NCBI RefSeq assembly: GCF_013350005.1
Contig: NZ_JABVWW010000005.1
Location: 1 to 64,000, forward strand
DNA from: Methylocystis silviterrae
GTDB lineage: Bacteria; Pseudomonadota; Alphaproteobacteria; Rhizobiales; Beijerinckiaceae
DNA length: 64,000 nt
Direction: 5' to 3'
Shown here: piece by piece, positions 26,819 through 35,793 of the stretch
Layout: each line of letters starts with the position of its first letter
Numbering within the stretch: the first letter of the stretch is position 1
Notes under the pieces: generated by a model
The model's database searches: none
Told to the model about the DNA's origin: nothing
The model's input: only the letters and a program-made list of their open reading frames with translations
Made by a program: the position numbers and the translations under genes

Positions 26819-27451
26819 ATGACGCTGCCCACGACGCTGAACGGTCTGCTTATCGAAGTCCTCGGCTATCTCGCCGCGGCGGCGAGCGTGTTCGTTTATG
26901 TGTCGAACACCATGATCCCCCTGCGGATCGCGGCGATCCTCGCCAATGCGCTGTTCGCCGCCTACTTCTTTCTCAAGGGTCTCTACCCACTCTTCGCGCT
27001 CAACGCCTTTCTGGTCCCGGTCAACATCGTGCGGCTCCGACAGATCCGGCGGCTCGTCCAGGACATTCGCGCCGCCGCCTCCGAGGATTTCGATTTCGAA
27101 TGGCTGCGTCCCTATATGCGGCCCTTAAAGCTGTCCGAAGGCTTCGTCCTGCATCGCATCGGCGATCTGTCCGAGGAAGCCTATCTCTTGGTGCGCGGCG
27201 AGATCCATCTGCGCGAACCCGACGTCACCCTGAAGCCCGGAACGCTCTTTGGCGAGATGGGCATGTTCACCAATGAAAATCGCCGCACCGCCACCGCGGT
27301 CGCCGCGACCGACGTCGAGCTTCTCTGCGTGCGCTATGACGATCTCTTGCAGCTCGCGGCGCAGACTCCGCAATTCGGCTTTTACCTGATGCGGCTGATG
27401 GTTCAGCGCATGCAGCACAATGTGGAGCTCGCCCGCGCCCGCAAGGGATGA
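26819..27451 (+). CDS. Membrane-anchored cyclic-nucleotide-binding-domain protein
   Basis: A 210-residue protein. The first ~85 residues hold about three membrane helices (IEVLGYLAAAASVFVYVSN, LRIAAILANALFAAYFFLKG, LYPLFALNAFLVPVNIVRL). Residues ~105-200 form a Crp-type cNMP-binding beta-roll with GFVLHRIGDLSEEAYLLVRG, LKPGTLFGEMGMF, a phosphate-binding-cassette-like segment and NRRTATAVAATDVELLCV. There is no helix-turn-helix, so it is not a DNA-binding regulator. The ligand and output are unknown. It could sense cyclic nucleotide at the membrane. Confidence 0.8.
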   Translation: MTLPTTLNGLLIEVLGYLAAAASVFVYVSNTMIPLRIAAILANALFAAYFFLKGLYPLFALNAFLVPVNIVRLRQIRRLVQDIRAAASEDFDFEWLRPYMRPLKLSEGFVLHRIGDLSEEAYLLVRGEIHLREPDVTLKPGTLFGEMGMFTNENRRTATAVAATDVELLCVRYDDLLQLAAQTPQFGFYLMRLMVQRMQHNVELARARKG

Positions 27452-27490
27452 GCGCTCCCCATTCCGTGCCGGTAAGCGTCCCCTTTCTGC

Positions 27491-27597
27491 GTCATGCCCG
27501 CGCTTGTCGCGGGCATCCACGCCGAGACACTGCGCCATGTTCTCCCGATCTGCGTCGCCATAAAGACGTGGATGGCCGGGACAAGCCCGGCCATGAC
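27491..27597. repeat. Intergenic palindromic repeat element (family A), second copy
   Basis: A 107-base element starting GTCATGCCCGCG and ending CCGGCCATGAC. It has an internal hairpin CCCGCG-CTTGT-CGCGGG, a second hairpin GGCCGGG-ACAAG-CCCGGCC, and the ATCCACG / CGTGGAT arms seen in the copy at 17268. It lies between the cNMP protein and acs. Confidence 0.75.
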
Positions 27598-27634
27598 GGG
27601 CGGGCGTTTACGAAATGCGTCGACGGAGAAACGA

Positions 27635-29569
27635 ATGTCGCAAAAGATCTACCCCGTCCCGGACGACTGGAAAAAGCGCGCGCGCATCGACGAAGAGGCC
27701 TATCGCCGGCTCTACGAACGCTCAATCAAAGACCCCGACGGCTTCTGGGCCGAGCAGGCGCAGCGCATCGACTGGATCACGCCCTTTTCGAAAGTGAAGC
27801 GCACCAGCTTCGACACGCATAATGTTTCGATACGCTGGTTCGAGGACGGCACCACCAATGTCGCGATGAATTGCATCGACCGGCATCTGCCGGAGCGCGC
27901 CAACAAGGTCGCGATCATCTGGGAAGGCGACGATCCTTCCGTCTCGCGCCATATCACTTACGCCGAACTGCATGAGCAGGTCTGCCGTTTCGCCAATGTG
28001 CTCAAGGCGCATGGCGTCAAGAAGGGCGACCGCGTCACCATCTATCTGCCGATGATTCCCGAGGCCGCTTTCGCGATGCTGGCCTGCGCCCGCATCGGGG
28101 CGATTCACTCGGTGGTCTTTGGCGGCTTCTCGCCGGATTCGCTTGCGGGACGTATCGCCGACGCGGAATCACAGGTCATCGTCACGGCGGACGAAGGCCT
28201 GCGCGGCGGCAAGAAGATACCGCTCAAAGCAAATGTCGACGCCGCGCTCGACAAAGTGTCCGCGAAAACGGTCATTGTCGTCACGCGCACCGGCGGCGAA
28301 ATCGACATGCAGCCCGGCCGCGATTTCCGCTACGAGGAAGAAGCCGCGCGCGTGCACGCCGATTGTCCCTATGCGGAGATGGACGCGGAAGATCCGCTGT
28401 TCATCCTTTATACGTCCGGCTCGACCGGCAAGCCGAAGGGCGCGCTGCATACGACGGGCGGCTATCTCGTCTACACATCGCTCACCCATGAACTCGTCTT
28501 CGACTATCGCGAGGGCGACGTCTATTGGTGCACGGCGGATGTGGGCTGGGTGACCGGCCACAGCTATATTGTCTACGGCCCGCTCGCCAATGGCGCGACG
28601 ACGCTGATGTTCGAAGGCGTGCCGAATTATCCGAGCGTGTCGCGCTTCTGGGAGATCATCGACAAGCATAAGGTCGATATTTTCTACACGGCGCCCACCG
28701 CCATTCGCGCGCTGATGGCGGCGGGCGAAGCGCCCGTCAAAAAGACGAGCCGCAAATCGCTGCGCTTGCTCGGCTCCGTTGGCGAACCGATCAATCCGGA
28801 AGCGTGGGAATGGTATCATCGTGTCGTCGGCGAGGGCCGCTGTCCCATCGTCGACACATGGTGGCAGACGGAGACCGGCGGCGTGCTGATCTCGCCGCTG
28901 CCTGGCGCGATTGATCTGAAGCCCGGCTCGGCGACGCGGCCCTTCTTCGGCGTCGCGCCCGAAATCGTCGATCCGCTCGGCAATGTTCTCGAAGGCGCGT
29001 GCGAAGGCTTGCTCGTGATCTCGGATTCATGGCCGGGGCAGATGCGCACCGTCTATGGCGATCACGAACGTTTCGCGCAGACCTATTTCTCGGCTTTTCC
29101 CGGCAAATATTTCACCGGCGATGGCGCCAAGCGCGACGCCGACGGCGATTACTGGATCACCGGCCGCGTCGACGACGTCATCAATGTCTCGGGCCATCGC
29201 CTTGGCACGGCGGAAGTCGAGAGCGCGCTCGTCGCGCATGAGAAAGTCTCGGAAGCCGCCGTCGTCGGCTATCCGCACGACATCAAGGGGCAGGGCATCT
29301 ATGCCTTCGTTACGCTCAACCAGGGCGTCGCGGCGAGCGAACATCTGCGCAAGGAGCTGGTGCATTGGGTGCGCCATGAGATCGGGCCGATCGCGACGCC
29401 CGACATCGTGCAATTCGCGCCGGGCCTGCCAAAGACGCGCTCGGGCAAAATCATGCGGCGCATCCTGCGCAAGATCGCCGAAGGGGAATTTGGCGCGCTG
29501 GGGGATGTCTCGACGCTCGCGGACCCGGGGGTGGTGGAGGAGCTGGTGAAGGAGAGGCCAGGGACTTAA
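27635..29569 (+). CDS. acs: Acetyl-CoA synthetase (AMP-forming)
   Basis: A 644-residue ANL-family enzyme activating acetate to acetyl-CoA via acetyl-AMP. The start at ATG 27635 follows GGAGAAACG; the frame upstream is the palindromic repeat and is not coding. Motifs: the P-loop [71 protein letters not shown] and the C-terminal [17 protein letters not shown], whose lysine is the usual acetylation target. Length is typical. It is probably monocistronic, or cotranscribed with the 29592 gene 22 bases on. Confidence 0.97.
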   Translation: MSQKIYPVPDDWKKRARIDEEAYRRLYERSIKDPDGFWAEQAQRIDWITPFSKVKRTSFDTHNVSIRWFEDGTTNVAMNCIDRHLPERANKVAIIWEGDDPSVSRHITYAELHEQVCRFANVLKAHGVKKGDRVTIYLPMIPEAAFAMLACARIGAIHSVVFGGFSPDSLAGRIADAESQVIVTADEGLRGGKKIPLKANVDAALDKVSAKTVIVVTRTGGEIDMQPGRDFRYEEEAARVHADCPYAEMDAEDPLFILYTSGSTGKPKGALHTTGGYLVYTSLTHELVFDYREGDVYWCTADVGWVTGHSYIVYGPLANGATTLMFEGVPNYPSVSRFWEIIDKHKVDIFYTAPTAIRALMAAGEAPVKKTSRKSLRLLGSVGEPINPEAWEWYHRVVGEGRCPIVDTWWQTETGGVLISPLPGAIDLKPGSATRPFFGVAPEIVDPLGNVLEGACEGLLVISDSWPGQMRTVYGDHERFAQTYFSAFPGKYFTGDGAKRDADGDYWITGRVDDVINVSGHRLGTAEVESALVAHEKVSEAAVVGYPHDIKGQGIYAFVTLNQGVAASEHLRKELVHWVRHEIGPIATPDIVQFAPGLPKTRSGKIMRRILRKIAEGEFGALGDVSTLADPGVVEELVKERPGT

Positions 29570-29591
29570 TTCCCCTTAGAGGACTGCAATT

Positions 29592-30044
29592 ATGAGCCCA
29601 GAATTTCAGCTGGCCGTCGAATCGCTGCATGCCAAGTTCGAACATTTGATAGAGTCGTCGCCGTATGAAAAAGGAGCGATCCTTCCCAAAAAAGGAGTCT
29701 ATCTCTTTAGCGAGAATGGCAGCCACTTCTATGTTGGTCGTTCGAACAACATCCGTCAGCGTCTCCGGCAGCACACCCTCCCTTGCTCGCAAACGAACCA
29801 AGCTGCGTTAGCTGCACTCATGGCTCGCACGGAGACCAATCGAAAAGTTGATTACCGAAAAGGTGCCCGCGAAAGACTGTTAAATGATCAAGAATTCATG
29901 AATTCCTTTAGAAGGGCAAAAGAACGCGTCCGAGCAATGGAGTTTCGAGCAGTCGAAGAGACGGATCAAACTAAGCAGGCACTTTTGGAGATTTATTGCG
30001 CCATCACGCTCAAGACCCCGCATAATGATTTCGGAGTCCATTAG
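29592..30044 (+). CDS. GIY-YIG nuclease-domain protein
   Basis: A 150-residue protein. The domain begins KKGVYLFSENGSHFYVGRSN with NIRQRLRQH: GVY takes the place of GIY and YVG of YIG, followed by the conserved Arg helix. A long helical C-terminal half (FRRAKERVRAMEFRAVEETD) with a late Glu-rich stretch (LLEIYCAIT) could carry the catalytic Glu. GIY-YIG domains cut DNA in repair, restriction or mobile elements. The gene is visibly less GC-rich than its neighbours and uses A/T-ending codons, a sign of recent transfer. It stands alone. Confidence 0.75.
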   Translation: MSPEFQLAVESLHAKFEHLIESSPYEKGAILPKKGVYLFSENGSHFYVGRSNNIRQRLRQHTLPCSQTNQAALAALMARTETNRKVDYRKGARERLLNDQEFMNSFRRAKERVRAMEFRAVEETDQTKQALLEIYCAITLKTPHNDFGVH

Positions 30045-30061
30045 CTTTCACCGGGCCGCCC

Positions 30062-30646
30062 CTAAGGCAACGGCTTCAGTTTATTCTTATCAAACAGCGC
30101 CAATGCTTCCGGCGCGAGAACGCCGCCGGTGATCTCGACCGTCAGAAAGGGCGCGGCCTGCGCCACGGCTTTGCTCGTGATCATGATCTGGCCGATTCGC
30201 TTCTCAAGCTGCTCGACCGACGCGGCGTAGACGACGCGCCCCATGCCGCACCAGACGATCGCGCCCATGCACATCGGGCAGGGCTCGCCTGACGTGTAAA
30301 GCGTTGCGCCTTTTAAATCCTTGGCCGGATTGTCGGCGACGAAGCGGCGAATCGCCACCATCTCGCCATGCGCTGTCGGATCATTGTTGGTGACGCCGAG
30401 ATTGCGGCCCGTCGAGACGACCTTGCCGTCGCGCACGATCACGGCGCCAAAGGGAAAGTCGCCCTTGGCGGCTTCAGCGATCGCCATCCGCATGAAGCCT
30501 TCGTCTTCCGGCAGGACGGGCGCGCGCTTGGCATGGCCCTGCGCCGGCGCGGCGCCAAACGCTACCCCAAAACCTGCGCCCATCGTCGCCAGCGCGGCGC
30601 GCCGATTGAAGCGGCCGCCGTCGCGGCCGCATGTCGTTTGGCTCAT
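30062..30646 (-). CDS. Tat-exported nucleoside/cytidine-type deaminase
   Basis: From ATG 30646, which has a GGAGCGGGGG site, this is 194 residues; an upstream ATG at 30691 adds 15. The N-terminus carries a twin-arginine signal (RFNRRAALATMGAGFGVAFG, then AAPAQGHA). The mature part is a CMP/dCMP-type zinc deaminase: FPFGAVIVRDGKVV, the TAHGEM zinc/glutamate motif, and EPCPMCMGAIVWCG with two Cys ligands. Its closest look is to guanine or tRNA adenosine deaminase-like 'nucleoside deaminases'. The exported location is unusual for such an enzyme. Its periplasmic substrate is unknown. Confidence 0.82.
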   Translation of the reverse strand: MSQTTCGRDGGRFNRRAALATMGAGFGVAFGAAPAQGHAKRAPVLPEDEGFMRMAIAEAAKGDFPFGAVIVRDGKVVSTGRNLGVTNNDPTAHGEMVAIRRFVADNPAKDLKGATLYTSGEPCPMCMGAIVWCGMGRVVYAASVEQLEKRIGQIMITSKAVAQAAPFLTVEITGGVLAPEALALFDKNKLKPLP

Positions 30647-30751
30647 CCCCCGCTCCAGCGCGCTTTTCGGCTTCACCCGCCAACTTGACACAGCGAACCC
30701 CTCGGCGCCACACGCGGCGACGCAAACAATAATAGGCAGGGACGGTTACGC

Positions 30752-31699
30752 ATGGTGAAGGCTTTCATTTTTCCCGGTCAGGGATCTCAGGCGGTCGGCA
30801 TGGGCAAGGCGCTGTTCGACGCCTTCGAGCCCGCGCGCGCGGTTTTCACCGAGGTCGAAGATGCGCTGTCGCAGCCGCTCTCGAAACTCATGTTCGAAGG
30901 CCCTGAATCGGAGCTGACGCTCACCGCCAACGCCCAGCCGGCGCTGATGGCGGTTTCGCTCGCGACGATTCGCGCGCTGGAAGCCGAATGCGGCCTTGAT
31001 CTTTCGCGCCACGCGGCCTTCGTCGCCGGACATTCGCTGGGAGAATATTCGGCGCTCGCGAGCGCCGGCGCGCTGACAATCTCTGACACGGCGCGCCTCC
31101 TGCGCATTCGCGGCGACGCGATGCAGAAGGCGGTCCCTGTCGGAGCAGGCGCCATGGCGGCGCTGCTCGGCGCCGACCTCGATCAAGCGCGCGCCATCGC
31201 TGAGGAGGCGGCGACGGCGGCGAACGGCGTCTGTCAGGTCGCCAATGACAATGGCGGCGGCCAGGTGGTGCTTTCGGGCGCCAAGGCGGCCGTCGACAAG
31301 GCGATCGACATCGCCAAGGAGAAGGGAATCAAGCGCGCGGTGCTGCTGCCGGTCTCCGCGCCCTTCCATTGCGCCTTGATGCAGCCCGCCGCCGACGCCA
31401 TGCGCGAGGCGCTCGCCGGAGCGGCGATCAGCGCCCCGTGCGTTCCGGTCGTCGCCAATGTGACGGCGGAGCCGACGCGGGACCCGGAGGCGATTCGCCG
31501 ACTGCTCGTCGAGCAGGTCACCGGCGCGGTGCGCTGGCGTGAATGCGTGGCCTATATGGCGAGTCACGGCGCGACCAAGTTCGTCGAATGCGGCTCGGGC
31601 AAGGTTCTCGCGGGGCTATTGAAGCGGATCGCCCCGCAGGCCGCCGGCATTTCGGTCGGCGCGCCCGGCGATTTCGACGCCTATCGCGGCTTCGCGTAG
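30752..31699 (+). CDS. fabD: Malonyl-CoA:ACP transacylase
   Basis: A 315-residue enzyme moving malonyl from CoA to acyl carrier protein for fatty acid synthesis. The nucleophile Ser95 is in GHSLGEYSALA and the catalytic His206 in SAPFHCALM. The oxyanion FPGQGSQ is at the N-terminus. The late FVECGSGKVLAGL motif is also typical. It starts the fatty acid gene group fabD-fabG-acpP-fabF, interrupted here by an outer-membrane gene on the other strand (31804-32592). Its end shares the terminator region with that gene. Confidence 0.97.
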   Translation: MVKAFIFPGQGSQAVGMGKALFDAFEPARAVFTEVEDALSQPLSKLMFEGPESELTLTANAQPALMAVSLATIRALEAECGLDLSRHAAFVAGHSLGEYSALASAGALTISDTARLLRIRGDAMQKAVPVGAGAMAALLGADLDQARAIAEEAATAANGVCQVANDNGGGQVVLSGAKAAVDKAIDIAKEKGIKRAVLLPVSAPFHCALMQPAADAMREALAGAAISAPCVPVVANVTAEPTRDPEAIRRLLVEQVTGAVRWRECVAYMASHGATKFVECGSGKVLAGLLKRIAPQAAGISVGAPGDFDAYRGFA

Positions 31700-31735
31700 A
31701 GGCGCGGGAAGAGAGACGGAAGCGCCAAAAGAAAA

Positions 31736-31758
31736 GGCCCGGTCGCGAGGACCGGGCC
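31736..31758 (-). terminator. Rho-independent terminator for the Omp25-like gene
   Basis: The 9-bp stem GGCCCGGTC / GACCGGGCC has a 5-base loop. On the minus strand it is followed by TTTTCTTTT, so it best serves the outer-membrane gene; it can also hinder readthrough from fabD. Confidence 0.75.
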
Positions 31759-31803
31759 CATTCTCTCGACCGTAAGGCCGATCGGTAAGAATTAGTACTA
31801 GGA

Positions 31804-32592
31804 TTAGTACTTGGCCAACACCGGCGCCGGAGAGCCGAAGTGGAAGTGGTAGTTGATGCCCGCGCGGATCGTGTGGAAGCGCGTGCGGTTGTTGGTGCTG
31901 TTGAGGCCCCAACCCGGGTTGAACGCCCACAGCCAGTTGTTGTTGTTCCCGGTGCCGCTGATCTGCGTATACAGATACTCGACCTTGGCGGACCAGTTCG
32001 GGAAGAACATCCACTCGGCGCCGCCGCCAGCGGTCCAGCCCGTCTGCACGGCGCTGTTCTGGTTCCACCAGCTGTTGCGCTGCACTTCGCCATAGGCGAA
32101 GCCGCCCGTGCCGTAGACCAACAGTTGCGGGCTCAGCAGGGTGATGCCGACGCGGCCGCGAACGGTGCCGAACCAGTTCAGGCGCGCCGAGCCTGCGCCG
32201 CCGCCGAAACCGCCGAACAACCACCAGTTGTTGTTGTTTCCGCCGCCAGAGCCGAGGCTCGTGCCCTGGAAGTCGGTCTCAACGCCGACGACGAACATCG
32301 GCGTAACCTGGAAGTTATAGCCGAGCTGACCGCCGCCGATGACACCGCCGGTGTTGTTGTTGCCGTTGTTCCAGCCCCCGTTCCAACCCTGATTGGAGGA
32401 GTTGCTGGCGTAGAAGCCACCGCCGAGGTTAAGACCGGCGTAGAACCCGGTCCAGGTCATGATCGGCGGCGGGGGGATGTACGGCGGAGGAGCCTTGTGG
32501 GAGGGTAGATCGGCGGCGTTCGCGGCGCCGGCGAAAAGCGCCGTCGCCAGAGCCAGGGCCGAGATCGCTGTCTTCATCTCTCTATCCTTCAT
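31804..32592 (-). CDS. Omp25/Omp31-like outer-membrane beta-barrel protein
   Basis: A 262-residue porin-like barrel. A signal peptide (MKTAISALALATALFAGAAN-A) is followed by the family opening ADLPSHKAPP...WTGFYAGLNLGG. Alternating strands rich in Gly, Asn and aromatics follow (NNNTGGVIGGGQLGYNFQ, DWFGTVRGRVG-type strand here NWFGTVRGRVG, LLVYGTGGFAYGEV, TVGWTAGGGAEWMF-like). The end is RTRFHTIRAGINYHFHFG. This 8-strand family is abundant in Rhizobiales outer membranes. It has many Asn and Trp residues in loops. It sits convergent between fabD and fabG. Confidence 0.9.
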   Translation of the reverse strand: MKDREMKTAISALALATALFAGAANAADLPSHKAPPPYIPPPPIMTWTGFYAGLNLGGGFYASNSSNQGWNGGWNNGNNNTGGVIGGGQLGYNFQVTPMFVVGVETDFQGTSLGSGGGNNNNWWLFGGFGGGAGSARLNWFGTVRGRVGITLLSPQLLVYGTGGFAYGEVQRNSWWNQNSAVQTGWTAGGGAEWMFFPNWSAKVEYLYTQISGTGNNNNWLWAFNPGWGLNSTNNRTRFHTIRAGINYHFHFGSPAPVLAKY

Positions 32593-33002
32593 TTCGAGCC
32601 AACTTAAATTAATAGGTGCGCGTCAGTCCTGTGACTCTCTCGGACGTTTAAGGACGCTGACCCCCAAGCACGGCGGACTGTGCGCAAATTTCGCGCGGGA
32701 AACAACAAACAGAAGGTAAAATCGGGCCCAAAAGACCCAAAAGATTTCGACTGTTGCAGTTACGCCACAATGAAATTTGACGCCGATTCCGATGCGTTGT
32801 TGAGCAATTCAGTCTCGAATCCGTCGCTTGCGAAACGAAGCCGGACTGGCGCCCATTTTCTCCCAATATCCGACCGGGCATCGGCGGCGTCCGCCGTTGT
32901 GGAGGCGGTCGTTTGAAGTTGAACCGCGGCTGAAAAAAGGCCACTCCCCCGAACTGAGCTATAAAGCTCGCGCCATCGGCGCGAGGGAGGAGAGGGGGAG
33001 AT
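32593..33002. other. Intergenic region between divergent Omp gene and fabG
   Basis: 410 bases holding promoters for the barrel protein (minus) and fabG (plus). It includes an A-rich stretch around 32695-32745. No ORF with a recognisable product. The last bases carry a strong GGAGAGGGGGAGAT ribosome site for fabG. Confidence 0.45.
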
Positions 33003-33740
33003 ATGTTTGATCTTAACGGCAAGACTGCGCTGGTAACGGGCGCGAGCGGCGGAATCGGCGCGGCGATCGCGCGCGCACTTCACGCCGCCGGCGCGACCGT
33101 GGCGCTTTCCGGCACGAGGAAAGAGGCGCTCGAGGCGCTTGCCGGCGAATTGAACGGCCGCACGCACATTCTGCCCTGCAATCTTTCGCAAAAGGACGAG
33201 ACCGAGAAACTCGTGCCGGCGGCGGAGGCGGCGATGGGCGGTCTGGACATTCTCGTCAATAACGCCGGCATCACCCGCGACATGTTGTTCATGCGCCTCA
33301 AGGACGAGGACTGGGACGCCGTCATCAACGTCAATCTGACGTCGGCCTTTCGCCTGTCGCGCGCGGCGCTGCGCGGGATGATGAAAAAGCGCTTCGGCCG
33401 GATCATCCAGATCACTTCGGTCGTCGGCGTGACCGGCAATCCCGGGCAAGGCAATTACGCCGCCGCCAAGGCGGGCATGATCGGCATGTCGAAGTCGCTG
33501 GCCGGCGAAGTCGCCTCGCGCGGCGTGACCGTCAATTGCGTCGCGCCCGGCTTCATCGAAAGCCCGATGACCGACGCGCTGACAGACGCCCAAAAGGAGG
33601 CGATCCTGCGCATGGTGCCGACGGGACGGCTCGGGACCGGCGCCGACGTCGCCGCCGCCTGCGTCTATCTGGCCAGCGCCGAGGCCGCCTATGTCACCGG
33701 CCAGACCCTGCACGTCAATGGCGGCATGGCCATGATCTAG
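33003..33740 (+). CDS. fabG: 3-oxoacyl-ACP reductase
   Basis: A 245-residue SDR reducing beta-ketoacyl-ACP with NADPH. Motifs: TGASGGIGAAIA (cofactor), NNAGITRD, catalytic Ser139 (ITSVVGVTGNPGQ), Tyr152 and Lys156 (NYAAAKAG), and VNCVAPGFIES. Length and all residues are typical of FabG. It sits in the fatty acid cluster between fabD and acpP. Confidence 0.96.
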   Translation: MFDLNGKTALVTGASGGIGAAIARALHAAGATVALSGTRKEALEALAGELNGRTHILPCNLSQKDETEKLVPAAEAAMGGLDILVNNAGITRDMLFMRLKDEDWDAVINVNLTSAFRLSRAALRGMMKKRFGRIIQITSVVGVTGNPGQGNYAAAKAGMIGMSKSLAGEVASRGVTVNCVAPGFIESPMTDALTDAQKEAILRMVPTGRLGTGADVAAACVYLASAEAAYVTGQTLHVNGGMAMI

Positions 33741-34040
33741 GAGCGGCGAATCGCCCGGAAAAACGCGTCTGCGGCGACCTTTCGCCGCGTCCGTGAGAAC
33801 GCGGGGGCGCCTCTCGCCATGCTCGGGGAAGTATGCTACCAGACCTCGCCGCTGAGGGGCGGCGTCGCCGCGATTTAAACCCGGTGGAGCAAGCCGCAAC
33901 GCGTCTCGCACACATCAGGGCGATCGGCGCGCGATGGCAGTTTACAAGGGATGAAGGGCGATTATGGAGCGCGCCAGCAGGCCTGCTCTAAATCGCCGCA
34001 AGGCGCGTGAAGCGCCAAACGCAGACAGGGATCAAAGAAG
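33741..34040. other. Gap between fabG and acpP
   Basis: About 300 bases without a supportable gene. acpP is usually highly expressed, and its own promoter probably lies here. Confidence 0.4.
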
Positions 34041-34280
34041 ATGAGCGATGTCGCCGAGCGCGTGAAAAAGATTGTTGTCGAGCATCTCGGCGTCGAAGCC
34101 GACAAGGTCGTCGACAAGGCCAATTTCATCGACGATCTGGGAGCCGATTCGCTCGATACCGTCGAACTCGTCATGGCTTTCGAGGAAGAATTCGGCGTCG
34201 AGATTCCCGACGACGCCGCCGAGACGATTCTCACCGTGGGCGATGCGGTGAAGTTCCTCGAAAAGGCGAAAGCCGCCTGA
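34041..34280 (+). CDS. acpP: Acyl carrier protein
   Basis: A 79-residue acidic four-helix protein. The phosphopantetheine site is Ser37 in [19 protein letters not shown], followed by the recognition helix II and [19 protein letters not shown]. It carries growing acyl chains for FabD, FabG and FabF encoded beside it. Typical in every respect. Confidence 0.98.
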   Translation: MSDVAERVKKIVVEHLGVEADKVVDKANFIDDLGADSLDTVELVMAFEEEFGVEIPDDAAETILTVGDAVKFLEKAKAA

Positions 34281-34372
34281 CGAACTTAAACATCCAAGCG
34301 CGCGGCGAATCCTCTCGCGAGGCTTCGCCGACGCCGCCATTTCCGACAACATAAAAGTTCGAGAGTAGAGCC

Positions 34373-35635
34373 ATGCGCAGGGTGGTCGTCACCGGTCTTG
34401 GCGTCGTATCTCCTTTGGGCTGCGGCGTTGAGACAAATTGGCGCCGTCTCGCCGCCGGAGAATGCGGCTTCAAACGTATCGACACGTTCGAAGCGTCCGA
34501 CCTCGCGTGCCAGATCGCGGCGGTCGTGCCGCGCGGCGACGGCAAAGACGGCACATTCAATCCTGACGATTGGTTCGATCCCAAAGAGCAGCGCAAGGTC
34601 GATGATTTCATCATCTATGGCGCGAGCGCCGCGACGCAGGCGTTAAAAGACTCCGGCTGGGTGGCCGACACCCCGGAGAAGCAGGAATCGACTGGCGTTC
34701 TGATCGGTTCCGGCATCGGCGGCCTCGGCGGCATTTACGAAACCTCCGTCACCTTGAGAGAGAAGGGACCGCGCCGCGTGTCGCCTTTCTTCGTCTCGGG
34801 CAGAATCATCAATCTCGTGGCCGGCTATGTCTCCATCATGCATGGGCTGAAGGGCCCGAATCATGCGGTGGTGACGGCCTGCGCCACCGGCACGCACGCC
34901 ATCGGCGACGCGGGGCGCATCATCGCGATGGGCGACGCCGACGTGATGGTCGCCGGCGGCGCCGAATCGCCCGTCAATCGCATTGGCGTCGCCGGCTTTG
35001 CCGCCTGCCGCGCGCTGTCGACCGGGTTCAACGATCGCCCCGAAGCCGCCTCCCGGCCCTATGACAAGGATCGCGACGGCTTCGTGCTGGGCGAAGGCGC
35101 CGGCTGCGTCGTGCTTGAGGAATATGAGCACGCCAAGGCGCGCGGCGCGAAAATCTACGCCGAACTTATCGGCTACGGCATGTCGGGCGACGCCTATCAC
35201 ATCACCGCCCCGTCGCCCGACGGCGACGGCGCCTATCGCTGCATGAAGGCCGCGCTAAAGCGCGCCGGCGTTTCCGTAAGCGAGATTGATTACGTGAACG
35301 CGCACGGCACGTCGACGCCGCTCGGCGACGAGATCGAACTGAAGGCCGTCGAGCGCCTTCTCGGCAATGTCGAACCCAAGCTCGCCATGTCGTCGACGAA
35401 ATCTGCGATCGGCCATCTGCTCGGCGCCGCCGGCGCCGTCGAAGCGATCTATTCGATCCTGGCGATGCAGGCGAATGTCGCGCCGCCGACCCGCAACCTC
35501 GACAATCCCTCGGTTGCAACGATGATCGACCTCGTGCCGCACAAAGCCCGCGAGAAGGAAATCAATATCGCTTTGTCGAACTCGTTCGGCTTTGGCGGCA
35601 CGAACGCCTCGCTGCTGTTTCGCCGCGCATCCTGA
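34373..35635 (+). CDS. fabF: 3-oxoacyl-ACP synthase II
   Basis: A 420-residue condensing enzyme that elongates acyl-ACP with malonyl-ACP. The active-site Cys170 is in VVTACATGTHAI. The two catalytic His are in NAHGTSTPLGD and IGHLLGAAGA, with the conserved Lys in STKSAIGH. The glycine-rich NSFGFGGTNASLLF closes the fold. It follows acpP by 92 bases and precedes mltG, the common alphaproteobacterial order acpP-fabF-mltG-yicC-gmk. Confidence 0.98.
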   Translation: MRRVVVTGLGVVSPLGCGVETNWRRLAAGECGFKRIDTFEASDLACQIAAVVPRGDGKDGTFNPDDWFDPKEQRKVDDFIIYGASAATQALKDSGWVADTPEKQESTGVLIGSGIGGLGGIYETSVTLREKGPRRVSPFFVSGRIINLVAGYVSIMHGLKGPNHAVVTACATGTHAIGDAGRIIAMGDADVMVAGGAESPVNRIGVAGFAACRALSTGFNDRPEAASRPYDKDRDGFVLGEGAGCVVLEEYEHAKARGAKIYAELIGYGMSGDAYHITAPSPDGDGAYRCMKAALKRAGVSVSEIDYVNAHGTSTPLGDEIELKAVERLLGNVEPKLAMSSTKSAIGHLLGAAGAVEAIYSILAMQANVAPPTRNLDNPSVATMIDLVPHKAREKEINIALSNSFGFGGTNASLLFRRAS

Positions 35636-35793
35636 ACATCGGCGCTCAGCCGGCGCATTCGAACGCCTATCTCGCGATACGCCGGAGCCTGCGAACGGAA
35701 GCGGCGCATTCCTGAATTCGCCACAATGAGGCATAGTGTAAGTCCTCGGCGATAATCGGCGTGAGATCTTCGACGTTTGATGGGCGTAGTGCG

